Source of the DNA: Enchytraeus crypticus
Lineage: Eukaryota > Annelida > Clitellata > Enchytraeida > Enchytraeidae
Assembly: GCA_905160935.1 (NCBI GenBank)
Contig: CAJHZI010000649.1
Coordinates: 1,911,501-1,975,500, forward strand
Length of the DNA stretch: 64,000 nt
Direction: 5' to 3'
Shown here: positions 23,571 through 36,955 of the stretch, piece after piece
How positions within the stretch are numbered: position 1 is the first letter of the stretch
Layout of the letters: every line of letters starts with the position of its first letter
Program-made: the position numbers and the translations under genes
Notes under the pieces: model-generated
What the model saw: only the letters and a program-made list of their open reading frames with translations
What the model was told of the DNA's origin: nothing
Database searches by the model: none

Positions 23571-24984
23571 ATTGTTACACGTAGATAGTAGCTAAAATTA
23601 CAATGGCCCGTTCTATAAAGATGTATGATAAATTAGCATTATTGAGACACAATTTTATACAATACAATGCTTTCAAATTTAAATATGGCTACAACCAACT
23701 ACTTTCTAATTCTATTTATCTAACAGATTGTTCCTTAATTAAAGCTCATTAGCGATAATGCCATATATTGAAATGTAAACAACATAGAGCTGACTTACGA
23801 AACCATTTATCAGTGGTAACCGTCCAAGACAACAACAACCAACACCGCCACCATAGAATAATCTCAATCGAACGTGATATGCATCAGGTAATGGCATTGC
23901 AGCTGCTATAATGTCATTTCCAATCATGGTCCTCTGTTGCGTAATTTACATTCAAACAAGCTTAAATAATATAGTTTGATGTAAAATAAAGATCGAGCAT
24001 TCGTATTCGTGAAGCAAAAGTGACTGCATGCTGAAAGGTTTGAAGTTTAAACATATTGTATTACTGTAGAATTGAGACGTATGTATATATTTAATTTTGA
24101 CCGCGGTCACAGGAACGCACTTTAGAAAAATGAGAGCTACTATAATGTAACCGAGTCCCCTATAGCGTTCCCCTTCGGGGCCTCTCCACTCTCAACTTTA
24201 ATCGCGGTATGGCGTGATCATAAATTTCTAACAGGAGGTCGGATTCAAATTTAGTAGAGGCCCACGAACTGAAGATGCGGCCCGGACGCTGAAATCTCAG
24301 GTAACTTATCCCCGCCCCCATGCACAGCCTCTCTTAAGAAGTTTTTACTAGATGGGGTTGCAAAATTAACATCTATTAAAAAGGCGCATATAATTTCTTT
24401 CAAAGTGCATACAACTTCTTAAGAAGGGCATCATATACTTAGGAGCTATACATAGGAGCCTTGAAATCATCCGCCGACACTAAATTTTTTCATAGTTCTT
24501 CAAATTTCTTAGACTTAGAAAACGGCCTATACAGACTTTGATTAGGCTACATCCGTTTCTTATTTGAGTGCTTTTTGAGCAGGTGGGGCATATACCACAG
24601 GAAGTGGAAGAAATTCCGTTTACAGGGGCAAATCCTCGACTGAGAGCACACCCAGTTAAGATGTCAAAAAAGGCTATGCCCCAGTGGTCACACTCCTGCT
24701 AAAAATATGATGCCCCTATTTCATGATTAGTCAATTAATCATTTTATTATTTATTTATTATTACCAAAATAAATATCAACAATAAACTTAAATTTTAATG
24801 TGGTGTTGTTCAAAAAATTTCAGAAGTACTAAAAGTATACAAGCTAAAGCTGTAGGCTATCTAGAATAAATGTACCTTTTCTATAAACGTAACTGAAACG
24901 TATTTTTATTAGAGACAATATTAAATTATCTAAGTCGATTAGCCACTAAAATTAGATGATACCCGCTTGCTAGTAACAGTATTT

Positions 24985-25045
24985 AAGGAAGCTGGTAAAG
25001 CTAATGTTAACGTCAGTTTCCTCGCTCGAAAGCGATGTCAGTACC
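24985..25045 (-). mobile_element. Fragment of tRNA-derived SINE family A
   Basis: 'gctggtaaagctaatgttaa' followed by 'cgtcagtttcctcgctcgaa' is the body of family A in reverse orientation. The tRNA-like head is missing. Confidence 0.6.
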
Positions 25046-25304
25046 GACAGCGGCAGTCTCCAGCCATTATACTAGTGAATTAAGATCTACAACCCCAACG
25101 TGACAAGACAAGGGCCCCGATGCCTCTGTAGAGGGCCGCTGAAATCCCAAGGGGGAATGTCCTAAGTAATTATTGTCATCGTGATTTACGTGGCAAGTAT
25201 GAGGTAGTTTAACACTGTTTTTCTCCGAATTTTCAATTAAGGTCACCTTCCACTACCCAGTCCACGTGGTAAACTAAAGACGTTGTCTGCTCTCTATGTC
25301 TTAG

Positions 25305-25495
25305 ACCTGATAATGGGTTTCTAGACCCGATAATGGATTTCTAGACCTGAAAATGGGTTTCTAGACCTGATAATGGATTTCTAGACATGATAAAGGATTT
25401 CAAGACATGATAATGGGTTTCAAAACACGATAATGGGGTTTCTAGAGAGGGACTTTTGTCTACTCGACCTGATAATGGGTTTCTAGAGAGTGAGT
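25305..25495. repeat. 20-bp minisatellite, about eight copies
   Basis: The unit is 'tctagacctgataatgggtt' with substitutions and one interrupting segment. Confidence 0.9.
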
Positions 25496-27237
25496 TTTGC
25501 AAACTTGATCACCAGAGGTCGACTACGACCTAAAAGATTAACAAAGATAACATTAATCGAGTCATTTATATACATATCTGTATATAACCAAAGTCCACAC
25601 GACTGATTGATTAGATCAGGCTTAGTAATTTTATTTAATTAATTCAGTTAATAATCAACGAATTTGATTAAAATGTTAATTTTATTAAATCGGCCCCATA
25701 GACCCGAGAGCAGACCTACTCAAATGCTCCAGTAACCTTAGAAGCAACAAGCATGGGCATTCGGGAAAGCAACGGAAACTCACCTCTGAAGGCAAATTGT
25801 TTTAAATTAAAGACTAAATAGAGATTTGATATAATCTATGTCTTGAGATGGTAGCAGTTGATCTTTGTGTAAGTCATCCATGAATGGAATAGCAATGAGT
25901 AGAAATACGCACATTAGATTAACTTGCAAAATATTGCGATAATAATTTGTCAGTAATTAGATATTATTTCAGATGCCAGGTTAACTTTGGTAAAAACATG
26001 TGACTCTTTACAATCTAATCAACAGCTACACTAAATATAGTTGAAATTTTACACATGCTACAAAAATAAATTAATTATTCACGATAACTTCGACAATATT
26101 AATTGGCATTACAACCCAACCATAATATATTAAATTCAAAATGCTCATAAACAGAATTTTATTCTAAAACAGTCAATGTACTGCAATTGATATTTCCAAT
26201 AAAATAATTAACTTTAAAAAGATCTGAGATCAATATGAATATAGAAAAAGTGACGAGAATTACTATTGGATAAAACTTAGATTAATTTCAACCTCGCAGG
26301 TGCGACGAACATATAAAAGCAGTGAATGTTCAAAACATACTATATAAACGTCTAACAAACTTCCATAAATATAGTTTTAAACAAGCAAGACATTAATACA
26401 TTATGCAGTACTAAATACACAAAGAGCGTTAAGCTCACAGTCTTATAACAGTATCAGTGAATCTGTTTCAGTAATAGACGAGACTTACTACACTAACAAT
26501 TGGTGCAGACATTACAATTCATGATATCAACTTAGCATCATAATAACGTCTACAAATACAATTGTACAACTATAACAACAGTCGCACACATTACAACAAA
26601 GTACAAATAGCGCGTGAGCACACTACATTCCTACACGCGAAAATATCAAATACAATTCTGCCGTCCTATCTCCACCAATATTTTTTTACAAATATTTACC
26701 TTTGAAAATCACTAGAGCTAAGCTAAAACTATATTCAACAGAAAATATCATCACCAGCCGCATGAGCAATTACAATAACTTATAGTAACTGTGTTATACA
26801 TGGACTAATAAGATGAATTGAGTTCTTCTTATCATAATAACCCTCAAACTGCTGCCTGAATGTCTGAGCTACTATAAGATAATTATGGGATTCACTGTGC
26901 TACAACTAATCCCTCATATCTCAGCTTCTAGAAACACGTGGAACACATGTTAACTAAATTCACAATCTGGTCGATACTACCTTCAGAAGTAAAAGCCACA
27001 GTCAGATTAATACAAATCACAGCACTTAATCAACAGCAACAACGAACAAGCCAGAAACTGAAACAACGGGCCCATCAGCTTTCAGCAGACGTAAACAGTG
27101 AAGTAAAAAATGATGACTTCACTGAATGAACCACATGCTGCAGTAGACGTAAAATGTAAACAATAAAACAACAATTGTGTGCTAGTGTCTAATACGTATA
27201 TATTACACACTGGTACACAGCGTTGTTTTACTAAAGG

Positions 27238-28449
27238 CTATGCATAGCTACCACTGACAGCGTTAGTCGTCACATTAGTATTTGTTGATATGGTAACGCC
27301 CGGAAACATTGCGGCGAAGACTTGGTCGGTATCCAGTTTGAAATCTCTCCACGCAGGACAGAGCAAGTTCTCTGCATTAACTGAACATACACTATCACTA
27401 GACGCGTTGCTGCTGTCGCAAGATTCTATCAAACCGCTATTCATCGTCAGCTTAGAAGTCGACAAAGGAGCTGATTGCTCGAAAGTATTCTTATTAACTC
27501 TTCTTGAACCGTTTGAATTTATACCGTTCTTGCTTGCAATTGTATCTGTAATATCAGAGTTAGCTTTAACCGTTTTGCCATTACTGAATACGGTTGAATT
27601 CGAGACATGAGGTGAGAAGGCACTGGAAATGTTGCCTATAACAGCAGCACCGCCAAAAGATGATAGCAATTCATTGCCACCTACAGCAGAACTACTATTT
27701 GTAAAATGATACCACAGTGACGGCTGGGGGACTAGAGAGGCAGTGCGATTCATTGCAGGAACAGTATCGTCTTTTTTCACGTCCCGATGTTGAGAAATTT
27801 CCGCAGCTGACTGCCTGTGATTAGAACTTTGATCCAATGACATCATCGTAGAATTTAAGAATGAATAAGTGCTTTGCGAGGAGGGATTTACAAATTCAGG
27901 GCTGCTTCTCAGTATGGCTGCACAGGTAAATTTAAAAAAGGAGTGTTACACAGATTCATTTAATATTACAGTGAATTCTGAAGTACGCTTCGTATAAAGA
28001 AATTAGTAAAACTAGTGCATAATATAAAAAGCTGGTAAAGCTAAGGTTCACGTCAGTTTCCTCACTCGAAAGTGATGTCAGTGATGGGCGAGCCCAGGTT
28101 TTGAACCCCACACCTACTGATCCGCGGTCGAGTATCTTATCAAATTAAAAAAATTAACGTCGCTGATTTTTTCAGTAGACTACACCCAATCTTGCTACAA
28201 ATGCTATCATTTGACCATGTGAACACAATTACGTCAAAATCTAACTATACACAGAAAAAATTAGCCTCATTCAAAACAACGGCTAAAATTAATGCAAGTT
28301 TCACAGGAAAACAAAATAAGCTGGAGAAATTATTTATAACGCCAAATTTTACATTAAAAGAACTAAATTATAAAAAGTATATTCATTAATAACATAAAGA
28401 ATATAATTTTAATATAATATAATTATAATATATATATATATATACATAA

Positions 28450-28498
<49 letters not shown>

Positions 28499-31400
28499 TG
28501 TATAATTATAATTATAGAATAATATAATTTCGGTAGCCTACCAGGATCCGTAGGTGGCATTGCTGCAGCTCTATCCTGATGTTTCTTGTAATGAACGATT
28601 CCCATTGGATTGGCGCTAAACATTCTGTGATCTATAGGACCCGAGCGTATGCCACCAGACTGACTCAACGTTTCCTCTACATCGTAATAATTACGAGCGG
28701 TGTGGCCCATCGGTATAGCAACCGGCTTATTGACTCGAGCAGCTTTAGCCAGCTCTTGCTTATACAGCATGATCCATTCCTTCAGTATCCTAAATATAGC
28801 ATTAAACAAAGTGAGAAAAGTAACATTAACTGATGACAACAACACAATTAACACATTTTACAGAAAAGCTATACAAATATTATTAAAAATAACTTAAGTT
28901 ACACCCGTTTTGGCACATTCTATCGCCAAAGTTAACTAAGCCAATTTAACACATAAGGTGTAAAATAATATTAGGGTAAGACTTGCATTAGAAATCAATT
29001 GACCTGCACTCGATGATTTTCAGACATGCTATTGGCAAAGCTATTTTCAGAGGTAGTACTTATTACTAATATTAATAGCAGTAATAACTTCGTAAACGTT
29101 TAAGTTAGTGTAACATCCAAGGATTACATCAAGATAGTGATTATACGTTAAAGACAATATAATTCCTTCATCAATGGACGATGCCAATAATGATAAAGAG
29201 CTACAGCGAAAAGTCAAAACAAACCTAGAAAATGGTATAACCATGAAGAAGGCTTGCTGGTTCTGGTTGGCTTGCGCCATAACCAATGCCTCAGACTTCT
29301 TCTCTGGCAAGCTCTTTACTCTGAACCAACCAAAGTCCTGCAGATTTCAAGAACAATATCAATACATAAAATGCTAATCAAGGCTGCAAAAATTACAAGC
29401 GAGTACATCACAGAAGCATATTATATATATAATTATATATATATATATATATGTATACATGTAAAGTATATATATAGGATATATAGATAAGCTTGTGGAT
29501 ATAGGATATATAAAGAAGCATAGATATATATATTTAAAGATCCACTCGTATGTGGACATGAAGAGAAATATGGTAGATAGTGATGAGTCGAGGCGTTAAA
29601 TACCGTGGACCTGCCAGTAGGCAGTGCACTAAGAAAGAGAGATATATATATATATATATGTATATAGAAACATATTTAACACATTTTGGCAAAATAACTG
29701 AAAATTTCTGTGAAAACAGGTTGAAGAGAGAATGCAAGTCAGTGACCATTACAGTTTTCTCAAGAATACACCCAATGAAGGTTTATATCATAATATAAGT
29801 TGTTAGACTGAAAATGCAAGTTCTGAATAGATATTCAGGACTTGAAGTATAATGAGAGCAATCTTCAGCCAATTGAAATATTTACTATAAATTCTACACA
29901 AACAACATATTCCGGAAGTTGTGGGATCCATTACCGGGTAAGCTTTTAAAGACCAATGTCTTGGGCCCACAAAGAACTGAAAATGAACAAAATGAACATA
30001 TGCACATAAGCTGCCTCAAGGTTTGCACAAATGATATTAAAAGCGATGGATATTATCACCGAAGATTATTTCACCATAATGTATATTTAATGTTTTACGT
30101 TTCTATAATAAAATGAATTCATCTACCAATCCAATACCTTGATCTCCTGTCTAGTCTTAGGCTTGAAGCAGGTGTTTAGTGGAACCCCTGGCACTATAAA
30201 TAGACCCTGGATCTGACTATGCAGCAGACGTTCCAGGTAGAACCTTGTATCCAGCATAGGCTCTATGTCGAATCCTGTCTCCTCTAGCACCTGTGATACA
30301 GCGTCAAGCATTCAGCATATAAAATATCAATTACAAGATGAATTGAATAAAAGCTTTTATCATAGAGACACAACAATGATATCATGATTCATCATAATTT
30401 TCATCAAATGAAAGCTTTTATCATAGCAATACAGCATGCTATGCTATTATCATTAAATAGGCTGCTATCATAGTGACATAGCATAATATAATGAGCTTCA
30501 AATGCAATTGACAATGAACGTTTGCGATGCTCAGGAAACCATTGACCACAGCCGATGTGATAAGTCTGAAATATCAAAACTATTAGTCTAGTACAAATTA
30601 AAGAACGTCTATTAGTAACCCGACTCCTGTTAAACTGGGAGTCAAGGGAAGAAGAAGATGATGATAATTGGTCAAGTACATATGGGCCACAAGAAGTAGA
30701 TGACTTGGTTTTTCATTGCAGTATCTATGAAATTGATCACTGAAAAATTTTGCAACAGCTATTAAAAGCAACACGTTAAAAGCTACACTGAAACTGTAAA
30801 GAAAACCTATGCAAACCATTTTTTAATTTATGTATCAACTTAAAAATAAATAATTATACATCTTAAATTCATAAAATACTAAGAAAGTTTTCATAAAGTT
30901 TTGTGATAAAAAAAAACTGTCATGGATTGTTAAAATGCTGTGTTATCATCAAAAAAATGTAGTGCACCTATAAGACAACAGCAATTTTCTTTATCATAAA
31001 GTGTAAGCAATTTAAACAGAATACCTATTTAGAAAAAAACAATAACAACAAAGTATATAGAAAGGAAATATGGATAGAGAATTTAAAAATTACAGAGTTA
31101 GTATCAAAATGTTGGAATATTGATTTCTTACCTCTCGAATTGCACAGGCTGATGGAGATTCATTTTCGTTTATTTTTCCCTTGGGGAATCCCCAGCTTGA
31201 TCTAGCCTCAAAACCCTTAACTAGCAGGCACTGTAAATAAAACAATCCTCTAATTGTTATTGAAATTAGAAAATTCAAACAACTGAGGCTCAAGGTATAA
31301 ATAATATTGCCAACGGTATACATATAATGCACCTTATGCTACAATTATTTTGAATTGTAATAAACACTTCCATTTAATACATTAGTAAGTATACAGTAGT

Positions 31401-34400
31401 CTATTTCCATAGTTAACAATCATCAAAATTCCATAAAATCGACATAATGCATCAACATCAAGCGTGCACGATGGTTTTCTAGTCTGAGAAAACATTTGAA
31501 ATAAAAAGCCTGTGCCAAAATATGGGTATTAAGACTGAAAATATTGAAATATGAAAAATTAGCATGAATGCCTCACTAGTTCATTAGCAGCTGACAGTAT
31601 TTGATATGGGTATATTGCATAAACTACATTATACATAGTACATAAACTCTCAGCATGGCTAACTCTCTATCTCTCTCTAAAGCTCAGCCAAATGACAGAT
31701 TCAAGACTCATACTCCTGTTTCTATTCGGATGGAGGTGACATGATGTAATGAATAGAACTTTGCCTTGGATGCAGTGGCCTGGGTTCAAAGCCCATGCCA
31801 ATCAGCATATGATACATATCCCCTTGGACCCTTGGAAGGTTAATCATTTATCATAACTTGCTGCCAGTTGGCACTGTTGATACTAAAGATACGATTAACC
31901 ACGGAGAGGATTGATAATAGCCTGCCAGACCAGTATTTGCTTTCAGATTATTCCAATGCATTTCATAGCACAACAAAATGTTCCCATTACAAAGGCTACA
32001 TGCCCTTACGAAACCTTCCAAATGTTGCCTATAACTTGCGACAAGAGTGACTCTTGAGTTGTTCGAGTTGCCTCATAAAAGCACAGACACAGTACTTTCT
32101 ACCCGGGCTCAGTCAAAACAGAGCCAGATTATAACTAAAATAATGAAATTTAAGACAAGAACACACATATTCGAGGGAAGCATCGAGTAGGATGGCTCCA
32201 TACGTAGGAACTGCATGTTTGTAGCCTTTCCACTTAGCAAGAATGTCCTCGATGTTGTTTCTGATAGGTTCAAGGGTTGGGCAATAGTACACTAGTATAA
32301 ATCACAACAAAAGAAAAAAGTTAGTTACAGTTATACAAAATTACAGGCCAAAATTTTTGGCTTGCAAGGATTTTAGGTCTTAAAATATTTTTGGAGCAAT
32401 TTATTCTGGGGTGTGCATAACATCAATACTTTAGAAGTTAGTTGGTAGTTTTCTTTTCTTACGACCTAGGTAAATTGATAAGTTACCTGACAACACTAGT
32501 ACAATTATAAATCCTAAAATTCAGGGAGAGTAAATATACCTTTTGGTCCTTTTCCATCCTTAATGATACCCTTGATAAAACAGAAAAATTGTCAGCTGCT
32601 GAGAAAGAATTTCAATATTAAATCTACCATTCAGCTTTGAAATAAGTGAGATACTTAGCTGAAGAGAAAAAAGTAACATAAATGAAGTAGTTCCATTTAT
32701 AACATTGCAAACAAAAAGAGAATACAATTACCCTTTACACAGAAATATTCTTAATTTAACATTACAACACTACCTCGTCTCAGGTCTATTGACATTGAGT
32801 CTTACCAAAAGTAAAATTGAGGTTCAGACAAAACTGAAAACACACTGATAGTTAAAATTACCTTTCGGTCTAAACCGACACTCAAAGAATAACGCACCTT
32901 TCGGCCGAAACTGAAAGATTTTCAAGGCATACATTATTACAAAAAATGCCAGCAATACAAGCTAACAAGTGCTCGCCAATTAGTGGTAATGATAATTTAT
33001 TTCTATATTTAATTATAGACTTCCAGAAACGTAGCAAACTTAAGAATCAGGATTTATTCCATACAATCGACACTGCTTTTAAGTGCTTTATTAATTGTAG
33101 GAGCCGAGCTGAGAGCTGCTGTGAGCCCTCTGCTCGACTCCTACTACTGTTCTATTCTGCTATACTGAAAGATGTCCACAGCTGCGTTATACTGATCTTA
33201 TAGCTACTACATTAAGTTACAAACTGATATGCCCAGAGTTAGAGTCGATGTACATTGAATTTATCCATACAATTAATTTATCCACTCTCAGACTCTCAGT
33301 AGTGCTGCAGCACTCGTCATCTCGGCAAGGCTCACGTGTTAATCATAGGGTCACTGAAAATCACCTATTGAAGTCAGTCATTTCAAGTTCACACAAATGC
33401 AAATGGTAAGCTAGAAGTGAATAAATGAAATAGGATTAGCAAATATATTAAAAAGTTCGGTTTTCAACCGAAAGTCACTATCACTCTCGGCCAAAACTGA
33501 AAGAAGACCAAAAGTTGAAAATGGCTGCTTTCGGCACCGAAACAGAAATTCAAAAGGTCTCAACTTGATACCAGAATTTAGTGCAACATAGATAGTTACA
33601 ATTTAACAAACTAGTAGAAAAACTTGCAACACTTATCTTGTTTGGCAAATTCCCTGATATTCAGACGTTTCAGTTTTTCATTATTGACACAGTAAAAATC
33701 AATATAGAACCAATGAGCCAGCTCAATCTGGAAGCAGAGTCTTATAGTATCTTCAGCCACATCATCAGGCAAATTGATGATAAATCTCCTGAGAAAGTAG
33801 AATAAATTTTAAAAATAATGATTATTCTACATAAAATTCCACTAACATATTTAGAAAAACAGTGAAACTAAAATAAATACGCTAAAAAATCATAAAATAG
33901 CCTATAATGCGCAATTCAACGTAACTTAGCATCATAATTTTTGGCAACTTATAAATTTAAGTGCAGTTATGATTCTGCAAAAAATTAATTCTATAGATCC
34001 ACAAATGCCATTCTGGCTTCAGTGTTTTTTTACATTTGTGTATTTTTAAGCCGGATAGCTGGACTTTGAAGCCAGTTTTATGGCTTGTAAGTTGTTTGCC
34101 CATCGGATTGGAGTTAGCTTATTTGGAAGTTGTGGTGGTGCAAAAATCATGCTTAATGAAGATAAAAATAATTGGTTTCTGTTTCCAATAACAGATATTA
34201 TATTGAAATGAAAAACTACGCTGATATCTATCAGTTTCAATACAATATGATTAAACAGTTAGGCAATATAGTCCATTTTCCATATTACTTAACTTAATTA
34301 CACTGGTTCAGGTTCAGGAAGTCGTTAAGACTTGTAATGACAGTAACAATAACAACAATTAGAGTGCTAGTCATCAATGATAACATCGAGCAATAAAATT

Positions 34401-34733
34401 GTAAAACATCAGTCTAATCAGTAATGCGAATGTCCATATTTTACTTCCAGATCAGCGCGGCCGAGAATCGAACCACGATAGTTCAATTCACCTCAGGATC
34501 TGTTATTTTAAAACTTCATGACATTACCTAGCATCTCTAATCAATGAGCTGTTAAGCCATTCAACAACCTACGGTACTTTACTTAAATCAAAATAATCAG
34601 ACATAAATTTGAAAAAAGAAAAAGCAGTACATTAAACATCAACTTACGTGCATAGATCATTTAGTATGTAGTCTGGAATAGTATTTTCCGGAGAGAAATT
34701 GCCTCTCCGAGATCCTGTTTTGTATTCCGCCAT
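27238..34733 (-). CDS. DCP2: DCP2, mRNA-decapping enzyme (Nudix m7GpppN hydrolase)
   Basis: Eight minus-strand coding exons join in phase: 34733-34648, 33788-33637, 32294-32167, 31230-31132, 30290-30138, 29337-29225, 28789-28542, 27917-27238. The product is 552 residues (human DCP2 is 420). DCP2 removes the mRNA cap, releasing m7GDP and committing the message to 5'-3' decay. The N-terminal regulatory domain is recognisable ([27 protein letters not shown]). PTYGAILLD leads into the Nudix box at residues 140-162 (G-x5-E-x7-REVLEETGF) with all metal-binding glutamates kept. Box B follows ([18 protein letters not shown]). The long serine/asparagine-rich C-terminal region ends in a short conserved element, [18 protein letters not shown]. 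Seven introns were located. Six are GT-AG, but the one after residue 79 (33636-32295) has ATAAGT at its donor and fits best as AT-AC. A SINE and LINE tails sit in introns. Confidence 0.95.
28025..28145 (-). mobile_element. tRNA-derived SINE, family A, in a DCP2 intron
   Basis: The plus strand shows 'agctggtaaagctaaggttc' and 'gggcgagcccaggttttgaa', the reverse complement of the family A body and B-box region. It occupies the intron between the last two DCP2 exons. Confidence 0.65.
28425..28495. repeat. (TA)n tract in the last DCP2 intron
   Basis: Nearly pure TA run with one short interruption ('catgaatgt'-like, near 28445-28452). Confidence 0.9.
29425..29665 (+). mobile_element. RTE LINE 3' end flanked by (TA)n, in a DCP2 intron or exon flank
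   Basis: 'gatccactcgtatgtggaca' ... 'gtggacctgccagtaggcag', 'tgcactaagaaagagag' is followed directly by (TA)n. This is the 3'-terminal sequence of the RTE LINE at 40453-43690. It lies in the DCP2 intron between exons 30290-30138 and 29337-29225. Confidence 0.7.
30615..30662 (+). mobile_element. LINE 3' terminal fragment
   Basis: 'cccgactcctgttaaactgg' and 'gagtcaagggaagaagaaga' followed by GATGATGAT. It matches 55925-55985 and, inverted, 10035-10085. It lies in a DCP2 intron. Confidence 0.55.
31725..31850 (+). mobile_element. tRNA-derived SINE, family C, in a DCP2 intron
   Basis: A-box-like 'tgacatgatgtaatgaatag' and B-box GGGTTCAAAGCCC lie at normal tRNA spacing ('ctttgccttggatgcagtgg' between them). 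The cloverleaf is not intact, so this is a retroposon head rather than a working tRNA. Confidence 0.55.
32855..33560. mobile_element. Decayed repeat bounded by TTTCGGCCGAAA-type palindromes
   Basis: Both edges (32858-32925 and 33455-33550) are dense in variants of 'tttcggccgaaa' in alternating orientation, resembling eroded subterminal repeats of a non-autonomous DNA transposon. No transposase is seen. It lies in the long DCP2 intron between exons 2 and 3. Confidence 0.4.
34190..34560 (-). mobile_element. tRNA-derived SINE family B interrupted by a LINE tail
   Basis: The family B landmarks are present (plus strand 'ggccgagaatcgaaccacga', 'cacctcaggatctgt', and 'tatctatcagtttcaataca'). Inside, at about 34330-34400, sits 'aattagagtgctagtcatca', the minus-strand LINE end also seen at 39060-39110 and 44480. 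Confidence 0.5.
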
Positions 34734-36529
34734 CTTTGATTTTCAACAATAAACAAACAACGTTCTTCTGTTCATCTCTGATCCACTGAACGTATCTATG
34801 TTACTGTCCAAAGCACTTGTACAACAACGTGCAACATACAACAACAACGACAGACTACTACTGTCGTCCATGTCAACATGCGCACTATGGTATCAAATCC
34901 GATCCGATGAGCAGAGTGTGGGGTCCAAAAACGGTGCACGCCAAAATCCGGGAATTCAGTGCGAGGAAGGGTACTAGTGGAATGGAGGTTTACGTGTTGT
35001 GTTGGTCAACTTGGTCTCAGTTCATGTGCAATGGTTGAATAGATGAGGTCAAAGAGAAAAGTTTTCTACCGTATGTGAAACTGTTCATGCAACAACAATA
35101 TACAATATTCAATAAGGCAAAGAATTCACCACTGTCTTGTCAATTCTCAATCTTATTCTTTGTTCTTAATGAATTTTTGCCTCGTGTTAAGTTCCGTGCA
35201 CGTACATAAAAATAATCACGCCTAAATATATCTTGCTTACGACTGTTTTGATGAACTGTTATTAAATTCAGACGATTGAGCCTATGCATCTGCATAGTTA
35301 AATTTGGTTGAATTAATTTTCTGGAAAGGTTTATCATGTTCAACTTAATTAATGAAGAATTAAAATTCTTGTCTAAAGAAAATGAAAAGCACAATTTCGA
35401 ATGTTATTTAGGTGCACGTATCTAGCAAAGATATCCAGAGCAGAATAACGTTACTTAAATTTGATAATATTGAACAATAGACATTGTTCAAAAATTGCCA
35501 ATGTCCGTGGTCGTTGGGAAGTCGAAGGCTTGCCAGGGAGTCATCTGCAAATGATCTTAATTTAATTTGTTATATGGAGATGGTTAAAACTGAAGATAAT
35601 TTATAACTTCAGTCAGGGATGTCATATATCTACCAAGGAGTCGAATCCCTCAGAACTTCAACCCCTGCAAATCGAGTCCGGGTATGTCGCATATTCAAAG
35701 ATTTTAACAAATATTTAGCTAACTCGATCTTTCTTTTATGTTCATGTTAATTATTATTATTATTGATTTATAGTTTATAGTTAATTATTGTCAAGAATGC
35801 AATATCTTCTTGACTCTGTAGTATTATATTTACTCTCATATCTTTATTTCACGCCCTCGCCATCTTATAAACCAGTATAGCTAATCTGTGTGATCGCTTA
35901 TCTATGTTTCTTACCTGGGAAGGTAAGTTATTTATAAATAACAAGGCGTGTTCAACCACACCCGCATAGTACTCTATACATTGTCGTCAGGCATATGTAC
36001 CGGTAGAATATAGTTGATTTCTATTAAGTTAATATTAACTTAAAATTTTTAAGAGTTCCTATTAATTTTATGCAGAATTAATGTCATGGAAAAGATCTAA
36101 TATAGTTATATGAGCGATTTTTCTAGTTATAATCATTATTGTTTAAAATTATTTAACAATCCATAAAGAGTTTTACAAATTTAATTTTTTGATGTCTTAT
36201 TGTGTCAAACAGGCCTATCATCCGCCTATGTTTAATTTTGATTTAACAATTATGTCAAATCAGATTGTGTATAGACATTCTCTACTCTGTGGCCTAGTTC
36301 ACTTTCTTACTGTGGCCGAGAAAATGAGAACTAGTTTATTTTGTCTTACATGTATAAATTTACATCCTATAATAGTGATCAACCAGGCCTATCAGATTTA
36401 TAAAGTGTCAATTGTACGTCCTTATGCTAACAAATTAGGCATTGCACTATAAGATTATAAGCATATGATGCAGTTACAATTACGGCATGTCAGTTATTAC
36501 AATAAAATCTAATTTATTAAATAATTATA

Positions 36530-36705
<176 letters not shown>

Positions 36706-36902
36706 TATATATCTGAGGAAGGCAACAGGAAACCAGCTCAGGAGCCACACTTTTCCCAAGCTATAGGCTACATAAGGTATGGATAAGGCATTGACTTTGT
36801 GAAGGGATTAACTTGTAGATTTAAGGAGTGCTCTTATGGAATGAAAAAGCAGATTTTGAGTATAAATATGTACCTTGAACCTGCCACTTGGCAGTGCACT
36901 GA

Positions 36903-36953
<51 letters not shown>

Positions 36954-36955
36954 TA
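36706..36955 (+). mobile_element. SINE-like element, family D, with RTE-type 3' end and (TA)n tail
   Basis: 'ctgaggaaggcaacaggaaa' ... 'gctataggctacataaggta' ... 'atgtaccttgaacctgccac', 'ttggcagtgcactgaaga' then (TA)n. Related copies occur at 49720-49915 (same sense) and 56816 and 57830 (opposite sense). Confidence 0.55.

Larger units (their letters stand above)
23571..27237. other. Intergenic region between ERGIC3 (5' end) and DCP2 (3' end)
   Basis: No exon is recognised. It holds the presumed ERGIC3 promoter side (no motif I would defend), a SINE fragment at 24985, a 20-bp minisatellite at 25305, and the DCP2 3' UTR side. 24100-24700 is less AT-rich, with a short GC patch 'ccccttcggggcctctccac', but no gene can be supported there. 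Confidence 0.5.

Noticed and set aside
27290-27610. Plus-strand open frame of 106 codons
   Set aside because: It lies antisense within the last DCP2 exon, whose minus-strand frame is supported by phase and by its conserved C-terminal element.
28423-28541. Extension of DCP2 exon 7 into a YIYIYI tail
   Set aside because: It is read-through of the donor at 28541 into a (TA)n tract. Splicing to 27917 keeps the phase and gives a family-like C-terminus.
33600-33640. Ordinary GT donor for DCP2 exon 2 at 'gtgttg' or 'gttttt' a few bases downstream
   Set aside because: Either choice puts the next exon out of frame and meets a stop within about ten codons, whereas the AT donor keeps phase and family length.
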